From the NCBI GenBank assembly GCA_032718475.1, contig JAUCBJ010008094.1, positions 62,001 through 126,000 on the forward strand: DNA of 64,000 bases, read 5' to 3'. Below are positions 14,801 through 28,779 of this stretch, piece by piece; the first letter of the stretch is position 1; every line of letters begins with the position of its first letter. Position numbers and translations under genes: made by a program. The notes under the pieces are model-generated. The model was not told the origin of the DNA. It saw only the letters and a list, made by a program, of their open reading frames with translations, and ran no database searches. Source of the stretch: Nemertoderma westbladi. Its lineage: Eukaryota; Xenacoelomorpha; Nemertodermatida; Nemertodermatidae.

Positions 14801-17800
14801 ACCAACCAGTATTCATTACTCTACACCATATTCTACCAACCAGTATTCATTACACTACACCATATTCTACCAACCAGTATTCATTACTCTACACCATATT
14901 CTACCAACCAGTATTCATTACTCTACACCATATTCTACCAACCAGTATTCATTACTCTACACCATATTCTACCAACCAGTATTCATTACTCTACACCATA
15001 TTCTACCAACCAGTATTCATTACTCTACACCATATTCTACCAACCAGTATTCATTACTCTACACCATATTCTACCAACCAGTATTCATTACACTACACCA
15101 TATTCTACCAACCAGTATTCATTACTCTACACCATATTCTACCAACCAGTATTCATTACTCTACACCATATTCTACCAACCAGTATTCATTACACTACAC
15201 CATATTCTACCAACCAGTATTCATTACACTACACCATATTCTACCAACCAGTATTCATTACACTACACCATATTCTACCAACCAGTATTCATTACACTAC
15301 ACCATATTCTACCAACCAGTATTCATTACACTACACCATATTCTGCCAACCAGTATTCATTACACTACCAGTATTCATTACACTACCAGTATTCATTACA
15401 CTACCAGTATTCATTACTCTACACCATATTCTACCAACCAGTATTCATTACACTACACCATATTCTACCAACCAGTATTCATTACACTACACCATATTCT
15501 ACCAACCAGTATTCATTACACTACACCATATTCTACCAACCAGTATTCATTACACTACACCATATTCTACCAACCAGTATTCATTACACTACACCATATT
15601 CTACCAACCAGTATTCATTACACTACACCATATTCTACCAACCAGTATTCATTACACTACACCATATTCTACCAACCAGTATTCATTACACTACACCATA
15701 TTCTACCAACCAGTATTCATTACACTACACCATATTCTACCAACCAGTATTCATTACACTACACCATATTCTACCAACCAGTATTCATTACACTACACCA
15801 TATTCTACCAACCAGTATTCATTACACTACACCATATTCTACCAACCAGTATTCATTACACTACACCATATTCTACCAACCAGTATTCATTACACTACAC
15901 CATATTCTACCAACCAGTATTCATTACACTACACCATATTCTACCAACCAGTATTCATTACACTACACCATATTCTACCAACCAGTATTCATTACACTAC
16001 ACCATATTCTGCCAACCAGTATTCATTACACTACCAGTATTCATTACACTACCAGTATTCATTACACTACCAGTATTCATTACTCTACACCATATTCTAC
16101 CAACCAGTATTCATTACACTACACCATATTCTACCAACCAGTATTCATTACACTACACCATATTCTACCAACCAGTATTCATTACACTACACCATATTCT
16201 ACCAACCAGTATTCATTACACTACACCATATTCTACCAACCAGTATTCATTACACTACCAGTATTCATTACACTACACCATATTCTACCAACCAGTATTC
16301 ATTACACTACACCATATTCTACCAACCAGTATTCATTACACTACACCATATTCTACCAACCAGTATTCATTACACTACACCATATTCTGCCAACCAGTAT
16401 TCATTACACTACACCATATTCTACCAACCAGTATTCATTACACTACACCATATTCTACCAACCAGTATTCATTACACTACACCATATTCTACCAACCAGT
16501 ATTCATTACACTACACCATATTCTACCAACCAGTATTCATTACACTACACCATATTCTACCAACCAGTATTCATTACACTACACCATATTCTACCAACCA
16601 GTATTCATTACACTACACCATATTCTACCAACCAGTATTCATTACACTACACCATATTCTACCAACCAGTATTCATTACACTACACCATATTCTACCAAC
16701 CAGTATTCATTACACTACACCATATTCTACCAACCAGTATTCATTACACTACACCATATTCTACCAACCAGTATTCATTACACTACACCATATTCTACCA
16801 ACCAGTATTCATTACACTACACCATATTCTACCAACCAGTATTCATTACACTACACCATATTCTACCAACCAGTATTCATTACACTACACCATATTCTAC
16901 CAACCAGTATTCATTACACTACACCATATTCTACCAACCAGTATTCATTACACTACACCATATTCTACCAACCAGTATTCATTACACTACACCATATTCT
17001 ACCAACCAGTATTCATTACACTACACCATATTCTACCAACCAGTATTCATTACACTACACCATATTCTACCAACCAGTATTCATTACACTACACCATATT
17101 CTACCAACCAGTATTCATTACACTACACCATATTCTACCAACCAGTATTCATTACACTACACCATATTCTACCAACCAGTATTCATTACACTACACCATA
17201 TTCTACCAACCAGTATTCATTACACTACACCATATTCTACCAACCAGTATTCATTACACTACACCATATTCTACCAACCAGTATTCATTACTCTACACCA
17301 TATTCTACCAACCAGTATTCATTACACTACACCATATTCTACCAACCAGTATTCATTACACTACACCATATTCTACCAACCAGTATTCATTACACTACAC
17401 CATATTCTACCAACCAGTATTCATTACACTACACCATATTCTACCAACCAGTATTCATTACTCTACACCATATTCTACCAACCAGTATTCATTACACTAC
17501 ACCATATTCTACCAACCAGTATTCATTACACTACACCATATTCTACCAACCAGTATTCATTACACTACACCATATTCTACCAACCAGTATTCATTACACT
17601 ACACCATATTCTACCAACCAGTATTCATTACACTACACCATATTCTACCAACCAGTATTCATTACACTACACCATATTCTACCAACCAGTATTCATTACA
17701 CTACACCATATTCTACCAACCAGTATTCATTACACTACACCATATTCTACCAACCAGTATTCATTACACTACACCATATTCTACCAACCAGTATTCATTA

Positions 17801-20800
17801 CACTACACCATATTCTACCAACCAGTATTCATTACACTACACCATATTCTACCAACCAGTATTCATTACACTACACCATATTCTACCAACCAGTATTCAT
17901 TACACTACACCATATTCTACCAACCAGTATTCATTACACTACCAGTATTCATTACACTACACCATATTCTACCAACCAGTATTCATTACACTACACCATA
18001 TTCTACCAACCAGTATTCATTACACTACACCATATTCTACCAACCAGTATTCATTACACTACACCATATTCTACCAACCAGTATTCATTACACTACACCA
18101 TATTCTACCAACCAGTATTCATTACACTACACCATATTCTACCAACCAGTATTCATTACTCTACACCATATTCTACCAACCAGTATTCATTACACTACAC
18201 CATATTCTACCAACCAGTATTCATTACACTACACCATATTCTACCAACCAGTATTCATTACACTACACCATATTCTACCAACCAGTATTCATTACACTAC
18301 ACCATATTCTACCAACCAGTATTCATTACACTACACCATATTCTACCAACCAGTATTCATTACACTACACCATATTCTACCAACCAGTATTCATTACACT
18401 ACACCATATTCTACCAACCAGTATTCATTACACTACACCATATTCTACCAACCAGTATTCATTACACTACACCATATTCTACCAACCAGTATTCATTACA
18501 CTACACCATATTCTACCAACCAGTATTCATTACACTACACCATATTCTACCAACCAGTATTCATTACACTACACCATATTCTACCAACCAGTATTCATTA
18601 CACTACACCATATTCTACCAACCAGTATTCATTACACTACACCATATTCTACCAACCAGTATTCATTACACTACACCATATTCTACCAACCAGTATTCAT
18701 TACACTACACCATATTCTACCAACCAGTATTCATTACACTACACCATATTCTACCAACCAGTATTCATTACACTACACCATATTCTACCAACCAGTATTC
18801 ATTACACTACACCATATTCTACCAACCAGTATTCATTACACTACACCATATTCTACCAACCAGTATTCATTACACTACACCATATTCTACCAACCAGTAT
18901 TCATTACACTACACCATATTCTACCAACCAGTATTCATTACTCTACACCATATTCTACCAACCAGTATTCATTACACTACACCATATTCTACCAACCAGT
19001 ATTCATTACACTACACCATATTCTACCAACCAGTATTCATTACACTACACCATATTCTACCAACCAGTATTCATTACACTACACCATATTCTACCAACCA
19101 GTATTCATTACACTACACCATATTCTACCAACCAGTATTCATTACACTACACCATATTCTACCAACCAGTATTCATTACACTACCAGTATTCATTACACT
19201 ACACCATATTCTACCAACCAGTATTCATTACTCTACACCATATTCTACCAACCAGTATTCATTACACTACCAGTATTCATTACACTACACCATATTCTAC
19301 CAACCAGTATTCATTACACTACACCATATTCTACCAACCAGTATTCATTACACTACCAGTATTCATTACACTACACCATATTCTACCAACCAGTATTCAT
19401 TACACTACACCATATTCTACCAACCAGTATTCATTACACTACACCATATTCTACCAACCAGTATTCATTACACTACACCATATTCTACCAACCAGTATTC
19501 ATTACACTACACCATATTCTACCAACCAGTATTCATTACACTACACCATATTCTACCAACCAGTATTCATTACACTACACCATATTCTACCAACCAGTAT
19601 TCATTACTCTACACCATATTCTACCAACCAGTATTCATTACACTACACCATATTCTACCAACCAGTATTCATTACACTACCAGTATTCATTACACTACAC
19701 CATATTCTACCAACCAGTATTCATTACTCTACACCATATTCTACCAACCAGTATTCATTACACTACCAGTATTCATTACACTACACCATATTCTACCAAC
19801 CAGTATTCATTACACTACACCATATTCTACCAACCAGTATTCATTACACTACCAGTATTCATTACACTACACCATATTCTACCAACCAGTATTCATTACA
19901 CTACACCACATTCTACCAACCAGTATTCATTACACTACACCATATTCTACCAACCAGTATTCATTACACTACACCATATTCTACCAACCAGTATTCATTA
20001 CACTACCAGTATTCATTACACTACACCATATTCTACCAACCAGTATTCATTACACTACACCATATTCTACCAACCAGTATTCATTACACTACACCACATT
20101 CTACCAACCAGTATTCATTACACTACACCATATTCTACCAACCAGTATTCATTACACTACACCATATTCTACCAACCAGTATTCATTACACTACCAGTAT
20201 TCATTACACTACACCATATTCTACCAACCAGTATTCATTACACTACACCATATTCTACCAACCAGTATTCATTACACTACACCATATTCTACCAACCAGT
20301 ATTCATTACACTACACCATATTCTACCAACCAGTATTCATTACTCTACACCATATTCTACCAACCAGTATTCATTACACTACACCATATTCTACCAACCA
20401 GTATTCATTACACTACACCATATTCTACCAACCAGTATTCATTACTCTACACCATATTCTACCAACCAGTATTCATTACACTACACCATATTCTACCGAC
20501 CAGTATTCATTACACTACACCATATTCTACCAACCAGTATTCATTACACTACACCATATTCTACCAACCAGTATTCATTACACTACACCATATTCTACCA
20601 ACCAGTATTCATTACACTACCAGTATTCATTACACTACACCATATTCTACCAACCAGTATTCATTACACTACACCATATTCTACCAACCAGTATTCATTA
20701 CACTACACCATATTCTACCAACCAGTATTCATTACACTACACCACATTCTACCAACCAGTATTCATTACACTACACCATATTCTACCAACCAGTATTCAT

Positions 20801-21931
20801 TACACTACACCATATTCTACCAACCAGTATTCATTACACTACCAGTATTCATTACACTACACCATATTCTACCAACCAGTATTCATTACACTACACCATA
20901 TTCTACCAACCAGTATTCATTACACTACACCACATTCTACCAACCAGTATTCATTACACTACACCATATTCTACCAACCAGTATTCATTACACTACACCA
21001 TATTCTACCAACCAGTATTCATTACACTACCAGTATTCATTACACTACACCATATTCTACCAACCAGTATTCATTACACTACACCATATTCTACCAACCA
21101 GTATTCATTACACTACACCATATTCTACCAACCAGTATTCATTACACTACACCATATTCTACCAACCAGTATTCATTACTCTACACCATATTCTACCAAC
21201 CAGTATTCATTACACTACACCATATTCTACCAACCAGTATTCATTACACTACACCATATTCTACCAACCAGTATTCATTACACTACACCATATTCTACCA
21301 ACCAGTATTCATTACACTACACCATATTCTACCAACCAGTATTCATTACACTACACCATATTCTACCAACCAGTATTCATTACACTACACCATATTCTAC
21401 CAACCAGTATTCATTACACTACACCATATTCTACCAACCAGTATTCATTACACTACACCATATTCTACCAACCAGTATTCATTACACTACACCATATTCT
21501 ACCAACCAGTATTCATTACACTACACCATATTCTACCGACCAGTATTCATTACACTACACCATATTCTACCAACCAGTATTCATTACACTACACCATATT
21601 CTACCAACCAGTATTCATTACACTACACCATATTCTACCAACCAGTATTCATTACACTACACCATATTCTACCAACCAGTATTCATTACACTACACCATA
21701 TTCTACCAACCAGTATTCATTACACTACCAGTATTCATTACACTACACCATATTCTACCAACCAGTATTCATTACACTACACCATATTCTACCAACCAGT
21801 ATTCATTACACTACACCATATTCTACCAACCAGTATTCATTACACTACACCATATTCTACCAACCAGTATTCATTACACTACACCATATTCTACCAACCA
21901 GTATTCATTACACTACACCATATTCTACCAT
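11864..21931. repeat. Satellite array A, copy 2 (34-bp unit)
   Basis: Second block of the 34-bp family, close to 300 units. Rare variants align with copy 1 at more than one offset: CTGCC markers at 3257, 3461, 4487 and 5460 correspond to 13142, 13346, 14372 and 15345 (offset 9,885). The first CCGACC corresponds at offset 10,397, and the right flank at 11,471. Copy 2 has therefore gained about 0.5 kb and about 1.1 kb in its right half. The first six units carry TTACTCTAC, unlike the aligned part of copy 1. An open frame of about 3,370 codons (11827-21933) is a by-product of the stop-free unit. Its ATG comes from the array B stub. Confidence 0.96.
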
Positions 21932-22992
21932 AAACACATAATGTTATAGTCCAGTCAATCTAGGCATAAAGAAGAGGTAAACAAAAATTAATTCAAAACT
22001 CAAAAAAACAACTTTTTTATTATACATTATCTTGCTCAAGCGGAGAAACTTTTGATGCTGCAACTTGAGTAGAAATAAAAGTCCTACTTATTGCTGAGGT
22101 GGTCAGCAATAAGTAGCTGGACACTCTCAGCATCATTGGCGCATAAAAGTCTGATATAAATTTCTGTGTGTGGGGAAGTCCGATATTCATATGGCTGCAG
22201 CATTTTTAATAACTGTTTACATCATTGTGTGAAAAGAAACTTTTCTGAGTTATTACCCGATTGCATTTATGTGTACCAAGCCAGCGCAGCAAAGGAAGTT
22301 AAAATAAATTTACAAGGGTCATAAAAGGAATAGTGCCCTTTTCACAAAATGTTGTACGCAAATATTTTACATTATGTAAACTTATCGACGTTCTGAATCT
22401 TAATTATTAACTTTTATATTGTAATAATGCAATTAAGGTTTTATGGTTTTTCATATTTTTTAATCAAACGGTCTGGAATTATAAATATATATTCTAGAAC
22501 TTTATAAATGTTTAGCTAATATGTTGATGAACAATAATAATGGCAAAGACAAGCTAGTATATAACAAATTCATGTATAGCAATGTATAGCAGCCTAATGT
22601 TAATTAATGTAGGACTAAATTTATAAACAAATGGAATGCAATAAAGTAGTTGAAATGCAATAATAACTATATACGCCATTGTTCATAAAATAGCAGTTTA
22701 TAGCGTTACAGCATGAGTGATTTTGTTTCCCGAGTGACAGCGTGGGAAATAACAAAACGAGGGATTTATTTGTAATTATGCACATAAACTTTCTAGAACA
22801 ACCTAATAATGACACTGTGACATACTGGATATACTGGAAATACATAGTAGATGTATATGGCATAGGGGCATACTGAGAAATAATGTCGCGCTGCGATATA
22901 AAGTTGGGAAATATGTCGCCCTGGCGATGTGATAGTGCGAAATTTCTTCCATACAAATAAATAAAAATTAATACAGCATCGTCATCGTCAAT
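21932..22992. other. AT-rich segment U2, duplicate of U1
   Basis: Matches 10461-11521 throughout as far as I can compare, including the hairpin and the inverted array B fragment (near 22633-22649). The apparent identity implies a very recent tandem duplication, gene conversion, or a false duplication in the assembly. No gene is recognised. Confidence 0.85.
22084..22116. repeat. Perfect 14-bp hairpin, 5-nt loop (U2)
   Basis: Same stem and GGTGG loop as at 10613-10645, unchanged in the duplicate. Confidence 0.85.
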
Positions 22993-25900
22993 TAGTAGTA
23001 GTACCTTATTGCATTCCCATTCCGGTTCTATTATTAGTAGTACTTTATTGCATTCCCATTCTCGTTCTATCATTAGTAGTACTTTATTGCATTCCCATTC
23101 CCATTCTATTATTAGTAGTACTTTATTGGATTCCCGTTCTATTATTAGTAGTACTTTATTGCCTTCCCATTCTCCTTCTATTATTAGTAGTACTTTATTG
23201 CATTCCCATTGAACTTTATTGCATTCCCATTCTCGTTCTATCATTAGTAGTACTTTATTGCATTCCCATTCCCATTCTATTATTAGTAGTACCTTATTTG
23301 ATTCCCGTTCTATTATTAGTAGTACTTTATTGCATTCCCATTCTCCTTCTATTATTAGTAGTACTTTATTGCATTCCCATACAACTTTATTGCATTCCCA
23401 TTATCGTTCTATTATTAGTAGTACTTTATTGTATTCCCATTCCCATTCTATTATTAGTAGTACCTTATTGGATTCCCGTTCTATTATTAGTAGTACTTTA
23501 TTGCATTCCCATTCTCCTTCTATTATTAGTAGTACTTTATTGCATTCCCATACAACTTTATTGCATTCCCATTATCGTTCTATTATTAGTAGTACTTTAT
23601 TGCATTCCCATTTTCCTTCTATTATTAGTAGTACCTTATTGCATTCCCATTTTCCTTCTATTATTAGTAGTACTTTATTGCATTCCCATTCTCGTTCTAT
23701 TATTAGTAGTACTTTATTGCATTCCCATAGAAGTTTATTGCATTTCAATTCTCATTCTATTATTAGTAGTACTTTATTGCATTCCCATTCCCGTTCTATT
23801 ATTAGTAGTACTTTATTGCGCTCCCATCCTTGTTCTATTACTAATAGTACTTTATTGCATTCCCATTCTCGTTCTATTATTAGTAGTACCTTATTGAATT
23901 CCCATTCCCGTTCTATTATTAGTAGTACTTTATTGCATTCCCATTTTTTGTTCTATTATTAGTAGTACTTTATTGCATTCCCGTAAAACTTTATGGCATT
24001 CCCATTCTCGTTCTATTATTAGTAGTACTTTATTGCATTCCTGTAAAACTTTATTGAATTCCCATTCTCGTTCTATTATTAGTAATACCTTATTGCATTC
24101 CCATTCCCGTTCTATTATTAGTAGTACTTTATTGCATTCCCATTCTTGTTCTATTATTAGTAGTACTTTATTGCATTCCCGTAAAACTTTATGGCATTCC
24201 CATTCTCGTTCTATTATTAGTAGTACCTTATTGAATTCCCATTCCCATTATATTATTAGTAGTACTTTATTGCATTCCCATTCTTGTTCTATTATTAGTA
24301 GTACTTTATTGCATTCCCGTAAAAGTTTATGGCATTCCCATTCTCGTTCTATTATTAGTAGTACTTTATCGCATTCCCATTCTCGTTCTATTATTAGTAG
24401 TACTTTATTGAATTCCCATTCTCGTTATATTATTAGTAGTACTTTATTGCATTCCCATTCTCGTTATATTATTAGTAGTACCTTATTGCATTCCCATAGA
24501 ACTTTATTGCATTCCCGTAGTACTTTATTGCATTCCCATTCTCGTTCTATTATTAGTAGTACTTTATTGCATTCCCATTCTTGTTCTATTATTAGTAGTA
24601 CTTTATTGCATTCCCGTAAAACTTTATGGCATTCCCATTCTCGTTCTATTATTAGTAGTACTTTATCGCATTCCCATTCTCGTTCTATTATTAGTAGTAC
24701 TTTATTGCATTCCCATTCTCGTTCTATTATTAGTAGTACTTTATTGCATTCCCATTCTCGTTCTATTATTAGTAGTACTTTATCGCATTCCCATTCTCGT
24801 TCTATTATTAGTAGTACTCTATCGCATTCCCATTCTCGTTCTATTATTAGTAGTACTTTATTGCATTCCCATTCTCGTTCTATTATTAGTAGTACTTTAT
24901 CGCATTCCCATTCTCGTTCTATTATTAGTAGTACTTTATTGCATTCCCATTCTCGTTCTATTATTAGTAGTACTTTATTGCATTCCCATTCTCGTTCTAT
25001 TATTAGTAGTACTTTATTGCATTCCTGTAAAACTTTATTGCATTCCCATTCTCGTTCTATTATTAGTAGTACTTTATTGCATTCCCATTCTCGTTCTATT
25101 ATTAGTAGTACTTTATTGCATTCCTGTAAAACTTTATTGCTTTCCCATTCTAGTTCTATTATTAGTAGTACTTTATCGCATTCCCATTCTCGTTCTATTA
25201 TTAGTAGTACTTTATTGCATTCCCATTCTCGTTCTATTATTAGTAGTACTTTATCGCATTCCCATTCTCGTTCTATTATTAGTAGTATTTTATGGCATTC
25301 CCATTCTCGTTCTATTATTAGTAGTACTTTATTGCATTCCCATTCTTTTCTATTATTAGTAGTACTTTATTGCATTCCTGTAAAACTTTATGGCATTCCC
25401 ATTCCCGTTCTATTATTAGTAGTACCTTATTGAATTCCCATTCCCGTTCTATTATTAGTAGTACTTTATTGCATTCCCATTCTTGTTCTATTATTAGTAG
25501 TACTTTATTGCATTCCCATAAAACTTTATGGCATTCCCATTCTCGTTCTATTATTAGTAGTACTTTATTGCATTCCCATTCTCGTTCTATTATTAGTAGT
25601 ACTTTAATGCATTCCCATTCTCGTTCTATTATTAGTAGTACTGTATTGCATTCACATTATCGTTATATTATTAGTAGTACCTTATTGCATTTCCATAGAA
25701 CTTTATTGCATTCCCATAGTACTTTATTGCATTCCCATTCTCGTTCTATTATTAGTAGTACTTTAATGCATTCCCATTCTTGTTCTATTATTAGTAGTAC
25801 TTTATTGAATTCCCGTAAAACTTTATGGCATTCCCATTCTCGTTCTATTATTAGTAGTACTTTATCGCATTCCCATTCTCGTTCTATTATTATTAGTATT

Positions 25901-28779
25901 ACTTTATTGCATTCCCATTCTCGTTCTGTTACTAATAGTACTTTATCTTATCGCATTCCCATTCTCGTTCTATTATTAGTAGTACTTTATTGCATTCCCA
26001 TTCTCGTTCTATTATTAGTAGTACTTTATTGCATTCCCATTCTCGTTCTATTATTAGTAGTACTTTATTGCATTCCCATTCTCGTTCTATTATTAGTAGT
26101 ACTTTATTGCATTCCCATTCTTGTTCTATTATTAGTAGTACTTTATTGCATTCCCATTCTCGTTCTATTATTAGTAGTACTTTATTGCATTCCCATTCTT
26201 GTTCTATTATTAGTAGTACTTTATCGCATTCCTGTAAAATTTTATTGCATTCCCATTCTCGTTCTATTATTAATAGTACTTTATTGCATTCCTGTAAAAC
26301 TTTATTGCATTCCCATTCTCGTTCTATTATTAGTAGTACTTTATCGCATTCCCACTCTCGTTCTATTATTAGTAGTACTTTATTGCATTCCCATTCTCGT
26401 TCTATTATTAGTAGTACTTTATCGCATTCCCATTCTCGTTCTATTATTAGTAGTACTTTATCGCATTCCCATTCTCGTTCTATTATTAGTAGTACTTTAT
26501 TGCATTCCCATTCTCGTTCTATTATTAGTAGTACTTTATCGCATTCCCATTCTCGTTCTATTATTAGTAGTACTTTATCGCATTCCCATTCTCGTTCTAT
26601 TATTAGTAGTACTTTATCGCATTCCCATTCTCGTTCTATTATTAGTAGTACTTTATTGCATTCCTGTAAAACTTTATTGCATTCCCATTCTCGTTCTATT
26701 ATTAGTAGTACTTTATCGCATTCCCATTCTCGTTCTATTATTAGTAGTACTTTATTGCATTCCCATTCTCGATCTATTATTAGTAGTACTTTATTGCATT
26801 CCCATTCTCGTTCTATTATTAGTAGTACCTTATTGCATTCACATTATCGTTATATTATTTATTAGTAGTACCTTATTGCATTCCCATAGAACTTTATTGC
26901 ATTCCAATTCTCGTTCTATCATTAGTAGTACTTTATTGCATTCCCATAAAACTTTATGGCATTCCCATTCTCGTTCTATTATTAGTAGTACTTTATTGCA
27001 TTCCCATTCTCGTTCTATTATTAGTAGTACTTTATTGCATTCCCATTCTCGTTCTATTATTAGTAGTACCGTATTGCATTCACATTATCGTTATATTATT
27101 AGTAGTACCTTATTGCATTCCCATAGAACTTTATTGCATTCCCATAGTACTTTATTGCATTCCCATTCTCGTTCTATTATTAGTAGTACTTTAATGCATT
27201 CCCATTCTTGTTCTATTATTAGTAGTACTTTATTGCATTCCCGTAAAACTTTATGGCATTCCCATTCTCGTTCTATTATTAGTAGTACTTTATCGCATTC
27301 CCATTCTCGTTCTATTATTATTAGTAGTACTTTATTGCATTCCCATTCTCGTTCTGTTACTAATAGTACTTTATCGCATTCCCATTCTCGTTCTATTATT
27401 AGTAGTACTTTATTGCATTCCCATTCTCGTTCTATTATTAGTAGTACTTTATCGCATTCCCATTCTCGTTCTATTATTAGTAGTACTTTATTGCATTCCC
27501 ATTCTCGTTCTATTATTAGTAGTACTTTATTGCATTCCCATTCTCGTTCTATTATTAGTAGTACTTTATCGCATTCCTGTAAAATGTTATTGCATTCCCA
27601 TTCTCGTTCTATTATTAATAGTACTTTATTGAATTCCTGTAAAACTTTATTGCATTCCCATTCTCGTTCTATTATTAGTAGTACTTTATCGCATTCCCAC
27701 TCTCGTTCTATTATTAGTAGTACTTTATTGCATTCCCATTCTCGTTCTATTATTAGTAGTACTTTATCGCATTCCCATTCTCGTTCTATTATTAGTAGTA
27801 CTTTATCGCATTCCCATTCTCGTTCTATTATTAGTAGTACTTTATTGCATTCCCATTCTCGTTCTATTATTAGTAGTACTTTATCGCATTCCCATTCTCG
27901 TTCTATTATTAGTAGTACTTTATCGCATTCCCATTCTCGTTCTATTATTAGTAGTACTTTATCGCATTCCCATTCTCGTTCTATTATTAGTAGTACTTTA
28001 TTGCATTCCTGTAAAACTTTATTGCATTCCCATTCTCGTTCTATTATTAGTAGTACTTTATCGCATTCCCATTCTCGTTCTATTATTAGTAGTACTTTAT
28101 TGCATTCCCATTCTCGATCTATTATTAGTAGTACTTTATTGCATTCCCATTCTCGTTCTATTATTAGTAGTACCTTATTGCATTCACATTATCGTTATAT
28201 TATTTATTAGTAGTACCTTATTGCATTCCCATAGAACTTTATTGCATTCCAATTCTCGTTCTATCATTAGTAGTACTTTATTGCATTCCTGTAGAACTTT
28301 ATTGCATCCCCATTCTCGTTCTATTATTATAGTACTTTATTGCATTCCCATTCTCGTTCTATTATTAGTAGTACATTATAGCATTCCCATAGAACTTTAT
28401 TGCATTCCCATTCTCGTTCTATTATTAGTAGTACATTATTGCATTCCCATAGAACTTTATTGCATTCTCATTCTCGTTCTATTATTAGTAGTACTTTATT
28501 GCATTCCCATTCTCGTTATATTATTAGTAGTACCTTATTGCATTCCCATAGAACTTTATTGCATTCCCATTCTCGTTCTATAATTAGTAGTACTTTATTG
28601 CATTCCCATTCTCGTTCTATTATTAGTAAAACTTTATTGCATTCCCGTAGAACTTTATTGCATTCCCATAGAACTTTATTGCATTCCTGTAGAACTTTAT
28701 TGCATTCCTGTAGTCCTTTATTGCATTCCCATTCTCGTTCTGTTATTAGTAGTACTTTATTGCATTCAGGAGAACTTTA

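Noticed and set aside
11827-21933. Single open frame of about 3,370 codons, a giant repetitive protein
   Set aside because: The 34-bp unit has no stop in any plus frame and no ATG. The frame is open for arithmetic reasons, its start codon lies in the array B stub, and copy 1 lacks a start in the window.
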